Program-made: the position numbers and the translations under genes
Assembly: GCF_965229315.1 (NCBI RefSeq)
Contig: NZ_CBDDJA010000002.1
Location: 806,001-870,000, forward strand
Origin: Pelomonas sp965229315
Lineage (GTDB): Bacteria; Pseudomonadota; Gammaproteobacteria; Burkholderiales; Burkholderiaceae_C
DNA: 64,000 bases
Direction of reading: 5' to 3'
Part shown: positions 26,201 to 33,892 of the stretch, piece after piece
Layout of the letters: each line of letters opens with the position of its first letter
Numbering within the stretch: position 1 is the first letter of the stretch
Notes under the pieces: model-generated
The model's database searches: none
What the model was told of the DNA's origin: nothing
What the model saw: only the letters and a program-made list of their open reading frames with translations

Positions 26201-27048
26201 CGTTGCGGTTCGGACGCGGAGGGCGCCTTCAGCGACTTGGGCAGCAGCGTGCGGGCGTCCACCAGCGACGGATCGGCCACGACCTTGGCCTTGCCGGCGG
26301 CCTGGTAGCTGGGGCGCAGCGTCGCCCGTGTGATCAGGACGGTGCTGGCGCCGGGCTTGGCCTGCAGCAGGCTGCCCGTCACCGGCGTGGGCGCCACGAG
26401 CTTGGGTGCGTCGGGTACCGTGTTGGACTTGGCCTGTGCCGACAGCATCTTGGCGCTGTGCCCCGATGCGGCGGCCTGCGCCTTGCGACGCGCGGCGGCC
26501 TTGTCGGCCAGTTCCTGGCGCCGTTCCGCGGGCAATGCCTGGTAGGCCTCCCACTTGGCCTGGCGCTGCTCGGCGTCGACCTGCTTGGCGATCTGGAATG
26601 CCACGCGCGCGTCCCGGCGCTCGGCCGGCGACATCTTGGACCAGCCGCGCATGCGTTCATGCAGGCGGGACAGTTCCGGCTCGGGCAATGTCGCGAGCAT
26701 GGGCGCGGCATTGACCCACTTGCTGCGTTGCGACGGGCTAAGTTCCTTCCAGTCATCTTCCAGCGGTGCCAGCAGCCGGCGTTGGCTGGGCGTCAGCTCT
26801 CGCCAGGTCGGCGCGGAAGCCAGCGCGGACGGCAGCGGAGTCGCGGCAGAAGATGTCGCGACCAGCGGCTTTGGTTTGGGCTTGGGCGCAGGAGTGACGC
26901 TCGCGGCGGCCTGCGGCGCCGACGCGGCATCGGCAATGGTTTGCCCAAAAGCAGAAAGCCCCACTGCGCTGAGCAGCAGGGCAATCAGCAAACGGTGTGG
27001 CGGAGTGAGTGGCGTATTTGCCCAGATCATGCGGTCATTCTTGCCCAT
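26197..27048 (-). CDS. DUF3106 protein, probably periplasmic, with LTPxQR-like repeats
   Basis: The product has 283 residues. An N-terminal hydrophobic segment (about 19-35, LLIALLLSAVGLSAFGQ) looks like a signal peptide or anchor. The core (about 80-190) contains a recurring motif: LTPSQRRLL, LSPSQRSKW, MSPAERRDA and LPAERRQEL. This recalls the LTxxQ motif of CpxP/Spy/CnrX-type periplasmic helical sensors and chaperones; the resemblance is my reading, not a database result. The tail is Ala/Lys-rich. The 5' end overlaps DUF3619 by 14 bp. An alternative start is ATG 27030. Confidence 0.85.
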   Translation of the reverse strand: MGKNDRMIWANTPLTPPHRLLIALLLSAVGLSAFGQTIADAASAPQAAASVTPAPKPKPKPLVATSSAATPLPSALASAPTWRELTPSQRRLLAPLEDDWKELSPSQRSKWVNAAPMLATLPEPELSRLHERMRGWSKMSPAERRDARVAFQIAKQVDAEQRQAKWEAYQALPAERRQELADKAAARRKAQAAASGHSAKMLSAQAKSNTVPDAPKLVAPTPVTGSLLQAKPGASTVLITRATLRPSYQAAGKAKVVADPSLVDARTLLPKSLKAPSASEPQR

Positions 27049-27529
27049 CTTGCAGGAACTCCGCGAAACCCGGGTCGCTGAATGCGGCGGGCGGCAGGTT
27101 GTCGCTCAGCAGGGCCGTGTCCACTTCGGCGGCGGCCACGAGTTGCTCGTGGATCTGGCTTTGCTGCATCAGCAGCAGACCGGCGATCAGGGCCAGCAAC
27201 GGCAGCGCGGAGACGAGCTTGGCCCACAGCCCACCCTCCTTGCCACCCATGCCGGGGCCGCCCATCTGGCCGCGCGTGCCGCCGGCCAGCGCCAGCGTCG
27301 AACCCACCTGCACCACGGCAGGGCTGGCGGGCGCAGTGGCGGTGCGGGCAGCGCGTGCCTGGGTCGCGCGGGTGAGCGCCTGCTCACGGGCAAAGCGCAG
27401 GCGCTCCGTCACGTCGTGCGGCAACGCTGCGCTGCGTTCCGTGAGGCCGGCAGCAATCTGCTGGCCGAATCGCGTCACGCGAGCGTCCAGGTCAGCGGGC
27501 AGGGCGGAAAGATTTTGCGGCGACTTCAT
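27035..27529 (-). CDS. DUF3619 single-pass membrane protein, putative anti-sigma factor
   Basis: The 164-residue protein has a cytoplasmic-type N-terminal helical part (1-65, with RVTRFGQQIAAGL and VTERLRFAREQAL), a Gly-rich linker, one membrane helix (about 105-122, LVSALPLLALIAGLLLM) and a short C-terminal part with NLPPAAFSDPGFAEFL. N-in/C-out topology and its position directly after an ECF sigma gene with a 4-bp overlap (27526-27529) are what one expects of an anti-sigma factor. No ZAS zinc motif is visible. The role is inferred from layout. Confidence 0.85.
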   Translation of the reverse strand: MKSPQNLSALPADLDARVTRFGQQIAAGLTERSAALPHDVTERLRFAREQALTRATQARAARTATAPASPAVVQVGSTLALAGGTRGQMGGPGMGGKEGGLWAKLVSALPLLALIAGLLLMQQSQIHEQLVAAAEVDTALLSDNLPPAAFSDPGFAEFLQDGQE

Positions 27530-28092
27530 AGCGTGATCCCCTTGGCCTTAAGAGACTTTGCCAATGCGTGAACGGCTCGGGAGCAATGCGTTTTCACGCT
27601 GCCCTCGGAGCAGCCCATCACGGCGGCGGTCTCTGCAACATCCAGTTCCTCCCAGTAACGCAGCAGGAAGGCTTCCCGTTGACGGGCCGGCAGCTGTTCT
27701 ACTTCCGCTTCGATTCGCTGCAAGATCTGCGCCCGGCTGACCTCGTCGGCGGCGCTCAGCGCACCCAGGGCGCCTTCCTGGGATTCGAGGACTTCCAGCA
27801 GGTCGAAATCCTCATCCGACGAGTTCCCCTCGAAGTCGGACATGTTGGTCATGACCGCGTTGCGCGTCTTCTGCCGCCGGAAATAGTCCATCGTCGCGTT
27901 GGACAGGATGCGCTGAAACAACAGCGGCAGCTCGGCGGCAGGGCGGTCGAAATAGTTCTCGGCCAGCTTGATCATGGCGTCCTGCACGATGTCCAAGGCG
28001 GCATCGTCATCGCGAACGACGTAGGCCGTGCGTTTGAAGGCACGGCGGTCCACGTTGCGCAGGAAATCGTTGAGTTCTTTATCGGTGGCCAA
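27526..28092 (-). CDS. ECF-type RNA polymerase sigma factor
   Basis: A 188-residue group 4 sigma factor. Region 2 spans about residues 5-80, with AYVVRDDDAALDIVQDAMIKL and LLFQRILSNATMDYFRRQK; region 4 spans about 128-182, with IEAEVEQLPARQREAFLLRY and MGCSEGSVKTHCSRAVHAL (helix-turn-helix). The linker between them is acidic (DFEGNSSDEDFDLLEVLESQEG). It heads a five-gene operon in which every junction overlaps. The target promoters and inducing signal are unknown. Confidence 0.93.
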   Translation of the reverse strand: MATDKELNDFLRNVDRRAFKRTAYVVRDDDAALDIVQDAMIKLAENYFDRPAAELPLLFQRILSNATMDYFRRQKTRNAVMTNMSDFEGNSSDEDFDLLEVLESQEGALGALSAADEVSRAQILQRIEAEVEQLPARQREAFLLRYWEELDVAETAAVMGCSEGSVKTHCSRAVHALAKSLKAKGITL

Positions 28093-28296
28093 GGCTTGAG
28101 GCTATCCGGACAGCAACAGAAATTATCGCATCGGCAACTGCATTCGTCTCATACGAAGGCTTGCGCGATTCTGGCCGGCATAATGCGGTTTCGCTTAACG
28201 CGTCATCTGGTCCTTCGGTGGCCGCCCGACTGGGGCCCCATCTGTTGACCGCGCAGGTTCCGAGTTCGCCTCACGAGGGCGCAAGGAGGAGCACCG

Positions 28297-28332
28297 ATGG
28301 TTTTTCGTCAGAGAAATTCACTGAGGTTCTGA
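28297..28332 (+). CDS. Short upstream ORF coupled to ilvB
   Basis: ATG 28297 is preceded by AAGGAGGA (28283-28290), by far the best ribosome-binding site in the region, and opens an 11-codon frame MVFRQRNSLRF ending TGA 28330-28332. Two bases later comes the ilvB ATG, which has no good site of its own. The frame contains AGA, AGG, TCA and TTT, codons that are scarce in this genome. It is likely to load ribosomes for ilvB by translational coupling, and could sense translation rate. It has no run of Ile, Leu or Val codons, so it is not a classic attenuation peptide. Confidence 0.6.
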   Translation: MVFRQRNSLRF

Positions 28333-28334
28333 AA

Positions 28335-30122
28335 ATGGACATGTCTGCCGCGGAAATCAAGCGCGCCGCCCTGGCGCAGCCGACTTCCTCTACTCCCCCC
28401 AATTCCACCGCGGAGCTCAACGGCTCCGAGATCCTAGTTCGCTGCCTGCAGGCCGAAGGGGTGTGCCATCTCTGGGGTTACCCCGGCGGCGCGGTGCTCT
28501 ACATCTACGACGCGCTCTACAAGCAGGACAGCATCCAGCACGTGCTGGTGCGCCATGAGCAGGCCGCCGTGCATGCCGCCGACGGCTTCGCCCGCGCGAG
28601 CGGCGAGGTGGGCGTTGCGCTGGTCACGTCCGGCCCGGGTGTGACGAATGCCATCACCGGCATCGCGACCGCGTACATGGACTCCATCCCGATGGTCATC
28701 ATCACGGGACAGGTCCCCACGCCGGCCATCGGCCTGGACGCGTTCCAGGAGTGCGACACCGTCGGCATCACGCGGCCCATCGTCAAGCACAACTTCCTCG
28801 TGAAGGACGTGCGCGACCTGGCCGTGACGCTGAAGAAGGCCTTCCACATCGCCCGTACCGGTCGCCCCGGCCCGGTCGTCGTGGACATTCCCAAGGACGT
28901 GTCGCTGGCCAAGACCACGTTCAGCTACCCCGAGCGCATCGAGATGCGCTCGTACAACCCGGTCAAGAAGGGCCACAGCGGCCAGATCCGCAAGGCCGTG
29001 CAGTTGCTGCTGCAGGCCAAGCGGCCTTACATCTACACCGGCGGCGGGGTCATCCTCGGCGAGGCCACCGCGGAACTGCGCCAGTTGGTCGACTTGCTCG
29101 GCTTCCCCTGCACCAACACGCTGATGGGCCTGGGCGCGATGCCCGGCACCGACCCGCGCTTCCTGGGCATGCTGGGCATGCACGGCACCTACGAGGCCAA
29201 CATGACCATGCAGAACTGCGATGTTCTGCTGGCCGTGGGGGCACGCTTCGACGACCGCGTCATCGGCAACCCCAAGCACTTCGGCTCTGTCGAGCGCAAG
29301 ATCATCCACGTGGACATCGACCCGTCGTCGATCTCCAAGCGCGTGCGCGTGGACATCCCCATCGTCGGCGACGTGAAGGACGTGCTGCAGGAACTGATCG
29401 TGCAGATCAAGGATGCGCAGGCTCGGCCGGATGCGGGCGCCCTCAACGCGTGGTGGAACCAGATCAACGAATGGCGCAGCCGCGACTGCCTGGCCTACAA
29501 GGGCTCGGACGAGGTCATCAAGCCGCAGATGGTGGTAGACACGCTGTGGAAGCTCACGCGCGGCCGCGACACCTACATCACCAGCGACGTCGGCCAGCAC
29601 CAGATGTGGGCCGCGCAGTACTACAAGTTCGACGAGCCGCGCCGCTGGATCAATTCCGGCGGTCTGGGCACCATGGGCGTGGGCCTGCCCTACGCGATGG
29701 GCATCAAGCTCGCCAAGCCGGATTCGGACGTGTTCTGCATCACCGGCGAGGGCAGCATCCAGATGTGCATCCAGGAGCTGTCGACCTGCTTCCAGTACAA
29801 GACGCCGGTCAAGATCGTCTCGCTGAACAACCGCTACCTCGGCATGGTGCGCCAGTGGCAGCAGCTGGACTATGGCGGCCGCTACTCGCACAGCTACATG
29901 GACGCGCTGCCCGACTTCGTGAAGCTCGCCGAGGCCTATGGTCATGTGGGCATCCTGGTCGAGAAGCCCAGCGACGTGGAACCGGCGCTGAAGGAAGCGA
30001 TGCGCCTCACCGACCGCACCGTGTTCCTGGACATCCGCACCGATCCGACCGAGAACGTCTGGCCCATGGTCAAGGCGGGCAAGGGCATTTCGGAGATGCT
30101 GCTGGGCTCGGAAGACCTGTGA
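28335..30122 (+). CDS. ilvB: Acetolactate synthase large subunit
   Basis: A 595-residue thiamine-diphosphate enzyme making 2-acetolactate or 2-aceto-2-hydroxybutyrate, the first common step to valine, leucine and isoleucine. It shows the catalytic Glu in VRHEQAAVHAADGFARA, the FAD-region DAFQECDTVGITRPIVKHNF and the ThDP-binding GEGSIQMCIQELSTC...NNRYLGMVRQWQ. The N-terminal 25 residues are a Ser/Thr/Ala-rich extension before the core. Start ATG 28335 (or 28341) lies two bases after the upstream ORF. The operon continues with ilvN and ilvC. Confidence 0.96.
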   Translation: MDMSAAEIKRAALAQPTSSTPPNSTAELNGSEILVRCLQAEGVCHLWGYPGGAVLYIYDALYKQDSIQHVLVRHEQAAVHAADGFARASGEVGVALVTSGPGVTNAITGIATAYMDSIPMVIITGQVPTPAIGLDAFQECDTVGITRPIVKHNFLVKDVRDLAVTLKKAFHIARTGRPGPVVVDIPKDVSLAKTTFSYPERIEMRSYNPVKKGHSGQIRKAVQLLLQAKRPYIYTGGGVILGEATAELRQLVDLLGFPCTNTLMGLGAMPGTDPRFLGMLGMHGTYEANMTMQNCDVLLAVGARFDDRVIGNPKHFGSVERKIIHVDIDPSSISKRVRVDIPIVGDVKDVLQELIVQIKDAQARPDAGALNAWWNQINEWRSRDCLAYKGSDEVIKPQMVVDTLWKLTRGRDTYITSDVGQHQMWAAQYYKFDEPRRWINSGGLGTMGVGLPYAMGIKLAKPDSDVFCITGEGSIQMCIQELSTCFQYKTPVKIVSLNNRYLGMVRQWQQLDYGGRYSHSYMDALPDFVKLAEAYGHVGILVEKPSDVEPALKEAMRLTDRTVFLDIRTDPTENVWPMVKAGKGISEMLLGSEDL

Positions 30123-30285
30123 GCGACTGAAGCCGCGGGTCTTGGTGCGCGTTACCGCGTGCACTGAGGCCGGCGGCGCAAGGCGGACACAGCCGACGAA
30201 GGCAGCCCTTTTAACGATTCGAACCCGCCGCCAAGGTGCCGTGGTTACCGCCCCGGCCACTGAAGAGCGCGAAGGACGACATCCC

Positions 30286-30777
30286 ATGAAACACATCATT
30301 GCTTTGCTCATCGAGAACGAGCCGGGTGCGCTGTCGCGCGTCGTGGCGCTGTTCTCGGCCCGCGGCTACAACATCGAGAGCCTCACCGTCGCCCCGACGG
30401 AAGATGCGTCGCTCTCCCGCATGACCATCGTCACCACCGGCAGTGACGAGGTCATCGAGCAGATCACCAAGCACCTGAACCGCCTCATCGAGGTCGTGAA
30501 GGTCGTCGACCTCACCGAGGGCAACTACACCGAGCGCGAACTCATGCTCATCAAGGTGCGCGCCGTCGGCAAGGAGCGCGAGGAGATCAAGCGCACTGCC
30601 GACATCTTCCGCGGCCGCGTCATCGACGTGACCGAGAAGACCTACACCATCGAATTGACCGGTGACGCTGTGAAGCTCGATGCCTTCATCGATGCCATCG
30701 ACCGCGCGTCCATCCTCGAAACCGTCCGCACGGGTGCCAGCGGCATCGGCCGCGGCGAGCGCATCCTGCGCGTCTGA
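30286..30777 (+). CDS. ilvN: Acetolactate synthase small (regulatory) subunit
   Basis: The 163-residue subunit binds valine and gives feedback control to IlvB. An N-terminal ACT domain (HIIALLIENEPGALSRVVALFSARGYNIESL) and a C-terminal ALS_ss_C domain (RTADIFRGRVIDVTEKTYTIELTG) are both present. Start ATG 30286 has GAAGGA (30271-30276) upstream. A 163-bp gap separates it from ilvB. Confidence 0.96.
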   Translation: MKHIIALLIENEPGALSRVVALFSARGYNIESLTVAPTEDASLSRMTIVTTGSDEVIEQITKHLNRLIEVVKVVDLTEGNYTERELMLIKVRAVGKEREEIKRTADIFRGRVIDVTEKTYTIELTGDAVKLDAFIDAIDRASILETVRTGASGIGRGERILRV

Positions 30778-30830
30778 TCCGTCTTCACACCCCACGCTAT
30801 TCAAAGTTTTTTCCTGGAGCACGACCCATC

Positions 30831-31847
30831 ATGAACGTCTACTACGACAAGGACGCCGATCTCAGCCTCATCAAGGGCAAGAACGTCACCATCATCGGCT
30901 ACGGCTCGCAAGGCCACGCCCACGCGCAGAACCTCAACGACAGCGGCTGCAAGGTCACCGTCGCATTGCGCAAGAGCGGCGCGTCGTGGTCCAAGGCCGA
31001 AGGCGCGGGCCTGAAGGTCGCCGAGATCGCCGACGCCGTGAAGACCGCCGACGTGGTCATGATCCTGCTGCCCGACGAGCAGATCGCCGACGTCTACAAG
31101 AACGAGGTCGAGCCCAACATCAAGGAAGGCGCGTCGCTGGCCTTCGCGCACGGCTTCAACGTCCACTACGGGCAGGTCCAGCCGCGTGCCGACCTGGACG
31201 TCTGGATGGTCGCCCCCAAGGCCCCCGGCCACACGGTGCGCAACACCTACCGCCAGGGCGGCGGCGTGCCTCACCTGATCGCCATCTACCAGGACAAGAC
31301 CGGCAAGGCCCGTGACCTGGCCTTGAGCTACGCCGCAGCCAACGGCGGCGGCAAGGCCGGCATCATCCAGACCTCGTTCCGCGAGGAGACCGAGACCGAC
31401 CTGTTCGGCGAGCAGGCAGTCCTCTGCGGCGGCGCCGTGGAACTGATCAAGGCGGGTTTCGAGACGCTGACGGAAGCCGGCTATGCGCCCGAGATGGCCT
31501 ACTTCGAATGCCTGCACGAGCTCAAGCTCATCGTGGACCTGATCTACGAAGGCGGCATTGCGAACATGAACTACTCGATCTCGAACAACGCCGAGTACGG
31601 CGAGTACGTCACCGGCCCCAAGGTCGTCACCGAGGCGACCAAGAACGCGATGCGCCAGTGCCTGAAGGACATCCAGACCGGCGAATACGCCAAGAGCTTC
31701 ATCCTCGAGAACAAGGCCGGCGCCCCGACGCTGATCAGCCGCCGCCGCCTGACGGCCGAGCACCCCATCGAGCAGGTCGGTGAGAAGCTGCGCGAGATGA
31801 TGCCTTGGATCAAGGCGAACAAACTGGTGGACAAGGCGAAGAACTGA
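30831..31847 (+). CDS. ilvC: Ketol-acid reductoisomerase, class I
   Basis: The 338-residue enzyme isomerises and reduces acetolactate to dihydroxyvalerate. The N-terminal Rossmann domain shows GYGSQGHAHAQNL and a beta2-alphaB loop with RKSGASWSKA, whose Arg/Ser pattern indicates NADPH. The C-terminal knotted domain has ETETDLFGEQAVLCGG (Mg-binding Asp/Glu) and EFCLHELK-like ECLHELKLIVD. Class I length. It closes the ilv block and has a strong terminator behind it. Confidence 0.97.
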   Translation: MNVYYDKDADLSLIKGKNVTIIGYGSQGHAHAQNLNDSGCKVTVALRKSGASWSKAEGAGLKVAEIADAVKTADVVMILLPDEQIADVYKNEVEPNIKEGASLAFAHGFNVHYGQVQPRADLDVWMVAPKAPGHTVRNTYRQGGGVPHLIAIYQDKTGKARDLALSYAAANGGGKAGIIQTSFREETETDLFGEQAVLCGGAVELIKAGFETLTEAGYAPEMAYFECLHELKLIVDLIYEGGIANMNYSISNNAEYGEYVTGPKVVTEATKNAMRQCLKDIQTGEYAKSFILENKAGAPTLISRRRLTAEHPIEQVGEKLREMMPWIKANKLVDKAKN

Positions 31848-31867
31848 TCGCCTGGTCATGAACCGCG

Positions 31868-31905
31868 AAGGCCGGTGCCGCGAGGTGCCGGCCTTTGTTC
31901 TTTCA
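31868..31905. terminator. Rho-independent terminator after ilvC
   Basis: AAGGCCGGTGCC (31868-31879) pairs with GGTGCCGGCCTT (31884-31895), with two G-T pairs inside and a GCGA loop. TTTGTTCTTT follows on the plus strand. It may also end the convergent minus-strand gene. Confidence 0.88.
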
Positions 31906-32412
31906 GAGCGGGCCGCGCGCTGCGGCGTTCAAGCGGATGAACAGCATCCGCCAGTTCGTCTCCCAGGTCTGGCCGCCATCCGGCGAGAACGCCTGCTCCC
32001 AGCGTGGATGGCCGTCGTTGCCAATGTGCCAGGTGAATCGCACGCGGATGTGCCGGCCGTCCAGCGTGTCGTCGGCATGGAACACGCCTACGCCGTGCTC
32101 GAACGCGCCGCGCACCGGCACGTCCAGCGCATGGGGCGCCCGGCTGTCCAACCACCAGATGGCCCACTGGCCCGTCGCGGCGTCGAACGAGCGCATGGCA
32201 GCCGCGCGATACGGCCCGCTCGGCAGATGCAGCAGGTTGTCTTCCAGGTTGCCCCAGCCGCCCAGGATCCTGCGCGTCGACGTGCGGCCTTCGAAGCGCG
32301 TCCATTCGGTGCAGCCGGCCAGCCGCGCATTCAGCCGCTCGTGCAGCACGCGCCAGTCGCCGATGATGAAATCGAAGTCCGCCGGGGCGGCGGGGTCCAG
32401 GTCTTGGGGCAT
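31903..32412 (-). CDS. DUF1579-like hypothetical protein
   Basis: A 169-residue protein whose N-terminus has the pattern FDFIIGDWRVLHERLNARL, followed by ILGGWGNLEDN, MRSFDAATGQWAIWWLDSR and FTWHIGNDGHPRWEQAFSPDGGQTWETNW. This fits a lipocalin-like beta-barrel related to DUF1579. Function is unknown. It follows a NIPSNAP-type gene by 10 bp on the same strand, so the two are probably co-transcribed. The start ATG 32412 fits the domain boundary; the frame is open further upstream but non-coding in look. Confidence 0.75.
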   Translation of the reverse strand: MPQDLDPAAPADFDFIIGDWRVLHERLNARLAGCTEWTRFEGRTSTRRILGGWGNLEDNLLHLPSGPYRAAAMRSFDAATGQWAIWWLDSRAPHALDVPVRGAFEHGVGVFHADDTLDGRHIRVRFTWHIGNDGHPRWEQAFSPDGGQTWETNWRMLFIRLNAAARGPL

Positions 32413-32422
32413 GGCATTGATC

Positions 32423-32776
32423 TCACAGTTGGTGGTTGCACCGCAACGCGTCGACGGCCGCTTCGGGCAGCCAGAGCAAGGTGTTGAGGTAGGTGTCCAG
32501 GCAGGCCACGAGCTGTTCACGCGGGCCTTCGCGCCATGCGGGCGAGCCGTAGAAGGCGTCCTGCTGAGCGGCCAGTTGCTCACGGCTGCCGAAGGCACGG
32601 ATCAGGAAGAAGCTGGTCTGCTCGTGGTCCGAGCGGCCGAACGCCACGACGTCCATGCCGCTGGCGCTTACCAGGGGCAAGGCCTCGCGCATGGCCGCGA
32701 CGAAGCGTTGCGCGCCATCGGGCAAGTCGGGTGAGTCGGCCTTCAGCCGGTAGGTACGGACTTCGATGAGCTTCAC
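32423..32776 (-). CDS. NIPSNAP family protein
   Basis: The 117-residue protein has a dimeric alpha/beta-barrel pattern: IEVRTYRLKA at the start, VVAFGRSDHEQTSFFLIRAF and a YGSPAWREGPREQL segment. NIPSNAP proteins are ferredoxin-like-fold proteins with varied or unknown roles. It is the upstream member of a two-gene unit with the DUF1579-like gene, and divergent from pssA with a 77-bp gap. Confidence 0.82.
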   Translation of the reverse strand: MKLIEVRTYRLKADSPDLPDGAQRFVAAMREALPLVSASGMDVVAFGRSDHEQTSFFLIRAFGSREQLAAQQDAFYGSPAWREGPREQLVACLDTYLNTLLWLPEAAVDALRCNHQL

Positions 32777-32853
32777 GGTGCGGCGGCCTTCTGTCGGTTT
32801 CGGCCATGCTAGGAACCTCGTGGGCCGAGATCTGTCAGCTATCCTGCCGCCCT

Positions 32854-33678
32854 ATGAGCCCTGACCCCATCGACGACGACGAGCCCAGCACCGTCGGCCG
32901 CCCTCGCCGCAAAGGCATCTACGCGCTGCCCAATGCGATCACGCTGGGCGCGCTGTTCAGCGCGTTCTATGCCATCGTCATGGCCATGAACGGCCGCTTC
33001 GAGGTGGCGTGCGTGGCGATCTTCGCCGCCGCCGTCCTCGACAGCCTGGATGGCCGCGTCGCCCGCATGACCAACACGCAGTCGGCCTTCGGCGAGCAGA
33101 TGGACAGCCTGTCCGACATGGTGGCCTTCGGCGCCGCGCCGGCACTGATCGTCTACATGTGGGCGCTCAAGGACATGGGCAAGCCGGGCTGGATCCCGGC
33201 CTTTGTCTACATCGCTGGCGCCGCGCTGCGGCTGGCGCGTTTCAATGTGAACATCGGCGTCGTCGACAAGCGCTATTTCCAGGGCCTGCCCAGCCCCGCG
33301 GCGGCGGCCATCGTCATGGGGCTGATCTGGTGCGCGATCGACGCGCCCTGGTACACCGGCGTGAGCAACATGCCCTGGCTGCGTTGGACGGCGTTCGGCG
33401 TGACCTTGTTCGCCGGCCTTTCGATGGTCACGAATGCACCCTTCTACAGCTTCAAAGTCTTCGACCGGCGGCGCAGCGTGCCCTTCATCGTGCTGGTGGT
33501 CATCATGCTCGGCATCGGCCTGATCGCCCTCGATCCGCCCACGGTGCTGTTCGCGATCTTCTGCCTGTACGGGCTGTCCGGCTATGTGATCTATGGCTGG
33601 CGCAAGTCCAAGGGCAAGCAGGTCAGCGTGATCTCCACGAGCACCGACGAGCCCGATGAACGTGGCTTGCACCAGTAG
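32854..33678 (+). CDS. pssA: CDP-diacylglycerol-serine O-phosphatidyltransferase
   Basis: Makes phosphatidylserine, precursor of phosphatidylethanolamine, in the inner membrane. The 274 residues have several membrane helices and the CDP-alcohol phosphotransferase signature DGRVARMTNTQSAFGEQMD continuing SLSD (spacing DGxxAR-x8-GxxxD-xxxD), so all catalytic Asp are present. This is the type II, membrane enzyme. Start ATG 32854. Its place between ilvC and leuA is a conserved arrangement in Burkholderiales. Confidence 0.94.
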   Translation: MSPDPIDDDEPSTVGRPRRKGIYALPNAITLGALFSAFYAIVMAMNGRFEVACVAIFAAAVLDSLDGRVARMTNTQSAFGEQMDSLSDMVAFGAAPALIVYMWALKDMGKPGWIPAFVYIAGAALRLARFNVNIGVVDKRYFQGLPSPAAAAIVMGLIWCAIDAPWYTGVSNMPWLRWTAFGVTLFAGLSMVTNAPFYSFKVFDRRRSVPFIVLVVIMLGIGLIALDPPTVLFAIFCLYGLSGYVIYGWRKSKGKQVSVISTSTDEPDERGLHQ

Positions 33679-33702
33679 CCTTTCGTGCTAGATTCCCGAC
33701 CC

Positions 33703-33762
33703 ATGAGCCGCGCCACGCGAATTAGCCTGCTACCAGCCCTAGAGGAACCACGGGTTCGCTAG
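33703..33762 (+). CDS. leuL: leuA leader peptide
   Basis: A 19-codon frame, MSRATRISLLPALEEPRVR, ending TAG. Its Leu codons are CTG, CTA and CTA; CTA is very rare in the genes of this window. It sits 130 bp before leuA and is followed by a terminator (33812), the layout of a ribosome-mediated transcription attenuator that responds to charged tRNA-Leu. There is no ribosome-binding site. A -10-like TAGATT (33689-33694) would start the transcript almost at the ATG, so translation may be leaderless. Confidence 0.7.
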   Translation: MSRATRISLLPALEEPRVR

Positions 33763-33811
33763 TCAGCCACGCCTATACGCTCACACCGCACTTAGCGCTC
33801 AAACTGATCCC

Positions 33812-33850
33812 AACGGCCCGTATGCAACCGCAGCGGGCCGTTCGTGTTTT
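33812..33850 (+). promoter_or_regulatory. Leucine attenuator terminator before leuA
   Basis: AACGGCCCG (33812-33820) and CGGGCCGTT (33834-33842) form a perfect 9-bp stem with a 13-base loop, then CGTGTTTTC. The segment CGGGTT (33751-33756), inside the leader reading frame, could pair with GGCCCG of the 5' arm and act as antiterminator; CGCTA (33757-33761) could pair with TAGCG (33793-33797) as a further alternative. Confidence 0.75.
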
Positions 33851-33892
33851 CAAAGGCTGCTGGTTGCGCCCACCCCTTCGGATGGACTCACC

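Noticed and set aside
28093..28334. Classic ilv attenuator or riboswitch before ilvB
   Set aside because: No run of branched-chain codons with a following terminator, and no recognisable riboswitch core; only the coupled mini-ORF is supported.
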